64,000 bases of DNA, from contig OZ243967.1 of NCBI GenBank assembly GCA_965214695.1, forward strand, positions 1,116,001 to 1,180,000, given 5' to 3'. The notes beneath the pieces are model-generated. The model had not been told where the DNA came from, searched no databases, and saw nothing but the letters and a program-made list of their open reading frames with translations. Positions 62,760 to 64,000 of the stretch are shown piece by piece (positions within the stretch are counted from its first letter, which is position 1; the number at the start of each line of letters is the position of its first letter). The DNA is from JAPOXR01 sp965214695. Lineage in GTDB: Bacteria > Pseudomonadota > Alphaproteobacteria > Rhodobacterales > Rhodobacteraceae. A program made the translations under genes and the position numbers.

Positions 62760-63066
62760 TCGCGCACATGCCTGCAAGACCAGCAGATCGAAGCTCTGTC
62801 TGACATGCTGAACCGTCCCGACGGCTTCGAGGCGGACCGGCGACCCCAATGATCACCGCCCGGGCACGGAAGTCCACGAGTCTCTCGCCGGAGAGCCGGG
62901 TCATCGCTTCACGGACAGGAGTTTTGCTCACCTCGCCCGCATCCGCGCTGGGCGGCAATTCCGGAGAAACGATCCAGCTCCCGATTTCTCGATAGGCTCT
63001 CTCGCCCGCAGAAAGTTCAATCCTTGGCACCGCCATTTCCCCGCGTACACTTCGGTCCCCGGTCAT
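62760..63066 (-). pseudogene. Decayed partial duplicate of the GntR regulator gene
   Basis: From ATG 63066 the frame reads MTGDRSVRGEMAVPRIELSA, GERAYREIGSWIVSPELPPS, SKTPVREAMTRLSGERLVDF, closely matching the first 80 residues of the GntR protein at 59740. About nine residues of the helix-turn-helix (VQLADYLKM) are deleted. A frameshift follows, after which SPVRLEAVGTVQHVRQSFDL matches SPIRLEAVQTAQYVRETLEL. Similarity ends near 62760, close to the ribosome site of the binding-protein gene. The promoter and upstream sequence are duplicated too. Confidence 0.85.
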
Positions 63067-63083
63067 GTATTCTTGTATACATG
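63064..63083. promoter_or_regulatory. Putative GntR operator, copy 2
   Basis: The same 20-bp sequence as 59738-59757, with ATGTAT-N6-ATACAT arms. It lies 341 nt upstream of the sugar-binding protein gene (start 62723), ahead of the decayed GntR copy. It may be the working promoter/operator of the importer operon, with the pseudogene forming a long leader. Confidence 0.5.
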
Positions 63084-63206
63084 TTGAACGGTGAACACAA
63101 CCCGCCATCTGTCGACAACCGCTCTGTTGACACCCGGGAAGTCCCTTGCCCTCTTCCTGGCGCTGTTCCGGCGCGGACACTGCGGACCGTCACCTTCGGC
63201 AATTGA

Positions 63207-64000
63207 AAATCCACGAGGCGGTTCCGCATCTGCAAAAAGGTCCAAGAAGTTTCGATCCGGGATGGAGTCTTCAAGGTGACGTGGAGCGGCTGCGATTTCT
63301 CCGACCCCGTCAGAGGCAAGGTCAGGCAGTATTTCGTTCGCATCACCGATTTGCCAGTCGACCGGCACAAAGTGAGACATGAAGTGCCCGCCGGAAAGTC
63401 GGGAAATGAGGCTTCATCGTTTCGGGCGGTCCAGCTTTACAATGCCCATTGCCAGCCTGTCCGGCTGACGATCCACTATCGTTTCCGCCCGTATTTCGAC
63501 ACGCAGGTCGAGCCGGTCTCACGCCGTCCTTCTCCGGGCGGGGTCAATCTCTGCGTCCCCCTGCCTGACGGGTGCCCGCTGACCATCGGGGAATGGCTGA
63601 ACCGACCGGAAGCCCGGATGCTTGCAGTTCGGACCACGCCGGGGTTTGCGAGAGAGGCCCTGTCGAAACTGCGCAGGGTTGTCGATGACGTCCTGCAATC
63701 GGCAACGGTTGACGGAAGGATTCGGCATGAAGCAGCCAGGGAAAGATCCGGCAGAGGGAACTGTTCGACCCGGAGGCCCGCTGGACGGCCACGCGCAGCG
63801 AAGCGAGGCGCGACAGCGAGACGTTCGAGGGAATGCAGAGGTTCCTCCATCCTCCCAACGGGGCATTCTGCTGTTGCCTCGCGACCGAGAGATGCAGCGC
63901 ACATCCGGTGGCGCAATTTCCTGCCCGTTCATACCAGGACATCTGCACCACGTTGTCCGGCGGGTAATCCGACAATTCTCAAGAGGAGTGCGGCCGCACT
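63207..64000 (+). pseudogene. Unrecognised open frame without a start, running off the window
   Basis: Frame 63207-64000 is open with no ATG until 63621 and codon composition like real genes up to about 63735 (for example DGVFKVTWSGCDFSDPVRGK, YFVRITDLPVDRHKV, LTIGEWLNRPEARMLAVRTT). After about 63735 another frame (QRELFDPEARWTATRSEARR) looks better, suggesting a frameshift. No family was recognised. It could be a decayed gene or chance. Confidence 0.25.

Noticed and set aside
63988..63997. GCGGCCGC-like sequence at the window end
   Set aside because: A rare-cutter site in GC-rich DNA can occur by chance; there is no vector sequence around it.

Overview
The window is GC-rich, and its gene content (TctABC, TRAP and several sugar ABC importers, GMC oxidoreductases, DUF1028, GntR/FCD regulators, a GlxA-type AraC regulator, IlvD/Edd sugar-acid dehydratase) suggests an oligotrophic, probably marine or host-associated alphaproteobacterium. 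The taxonomic call is an inference from gene families, codon use and start-codon habits (ATG, GTG and TTG, many 4-nt overlaps). No rRNA, tRNA, CRISPR array or replication origin was seen. The overall theme is uptake and catabolism: seven binding-protein-dependent import systems are packed into 64 kb, most beside their own dehydrogenases, kinases, aldolases and regulators.

Layout. 1-3.5 kb: a tripartite tricarboxylate transporter (tctCBA, minus strand, tctA cut by the window edge) with a divergent LysR regulator. 3.7-12.2 kb: a peptide/amine module with a PuuB-like FAD oxidoreductase, a GntR regulator, a DUF1028 protein and a five-domain peptide ABC importer in which the second permease and first ATPase are fused. 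A shared palindrome in both divergent intergenic regions is the likely GntR operator. 12.5-17.6 kb: a class II Fic protein, an ammonium transporter, NhaA and a 5'-truncated lrgB. 17.9-21.1 kb: a complete TRAP transporter. 21.1-22.3 kb: a gene-poor stretch with an integrase remnant and a 54-residue membrane protein. 22.4-31.4 kb: a sugar/polyol module (Gfo/Idh/MocA dehydrogenase, TTC38-like TPR protein, zinc alcohol dehydrogenase, SMP-30 lactonase, GMC oxidoreductase) divergent from a ribose-type ABC importer. 31.7-39.7 kb: a GlxA-type regulator divergent from an operon with an ABC importer, PfkB kinase, amidohydrolase and BtpA-family protein.

39.9-53.3 kb is the most distinctive region. After a 264-bp copy of part of the ribose-type binding-protein gene and a transposase remnant, an operon carries an ABC importer, a 56-codon ORF, a DapA-family aldolase/dehydratase, a GMC oxidoreductase, an APH-like kinase overlapping a divergent enolase paralogue, and an SDR. 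A convergent IlvD/Edd sugar-acid dehydratase closes the region. Together these could run a non-phosphorylative Entner-Doudoroff-like route ending in PEP; this is a hypothesis.

53.6-55.3 kb holds an IS256-family 5' fragment abutting an AbiEii-like nucleotidyltransferase, then a divergent cold-shock protein. 55.4-62.7 kb is a second sugar-acid module on the minus strand (ribose-type ABC importer, GntR, SDR, AGE-type epimerase, glucarate-dehydratase-like enzyme). Upstream of it lies a partial, decayed duplicate of the GntR gene with its operator. The last kilobase contains only a degraded open frame.

A recurring structural theme is a GC-rich hairpin placed just after the stop codon of all seven substrate-binding-protein genes.
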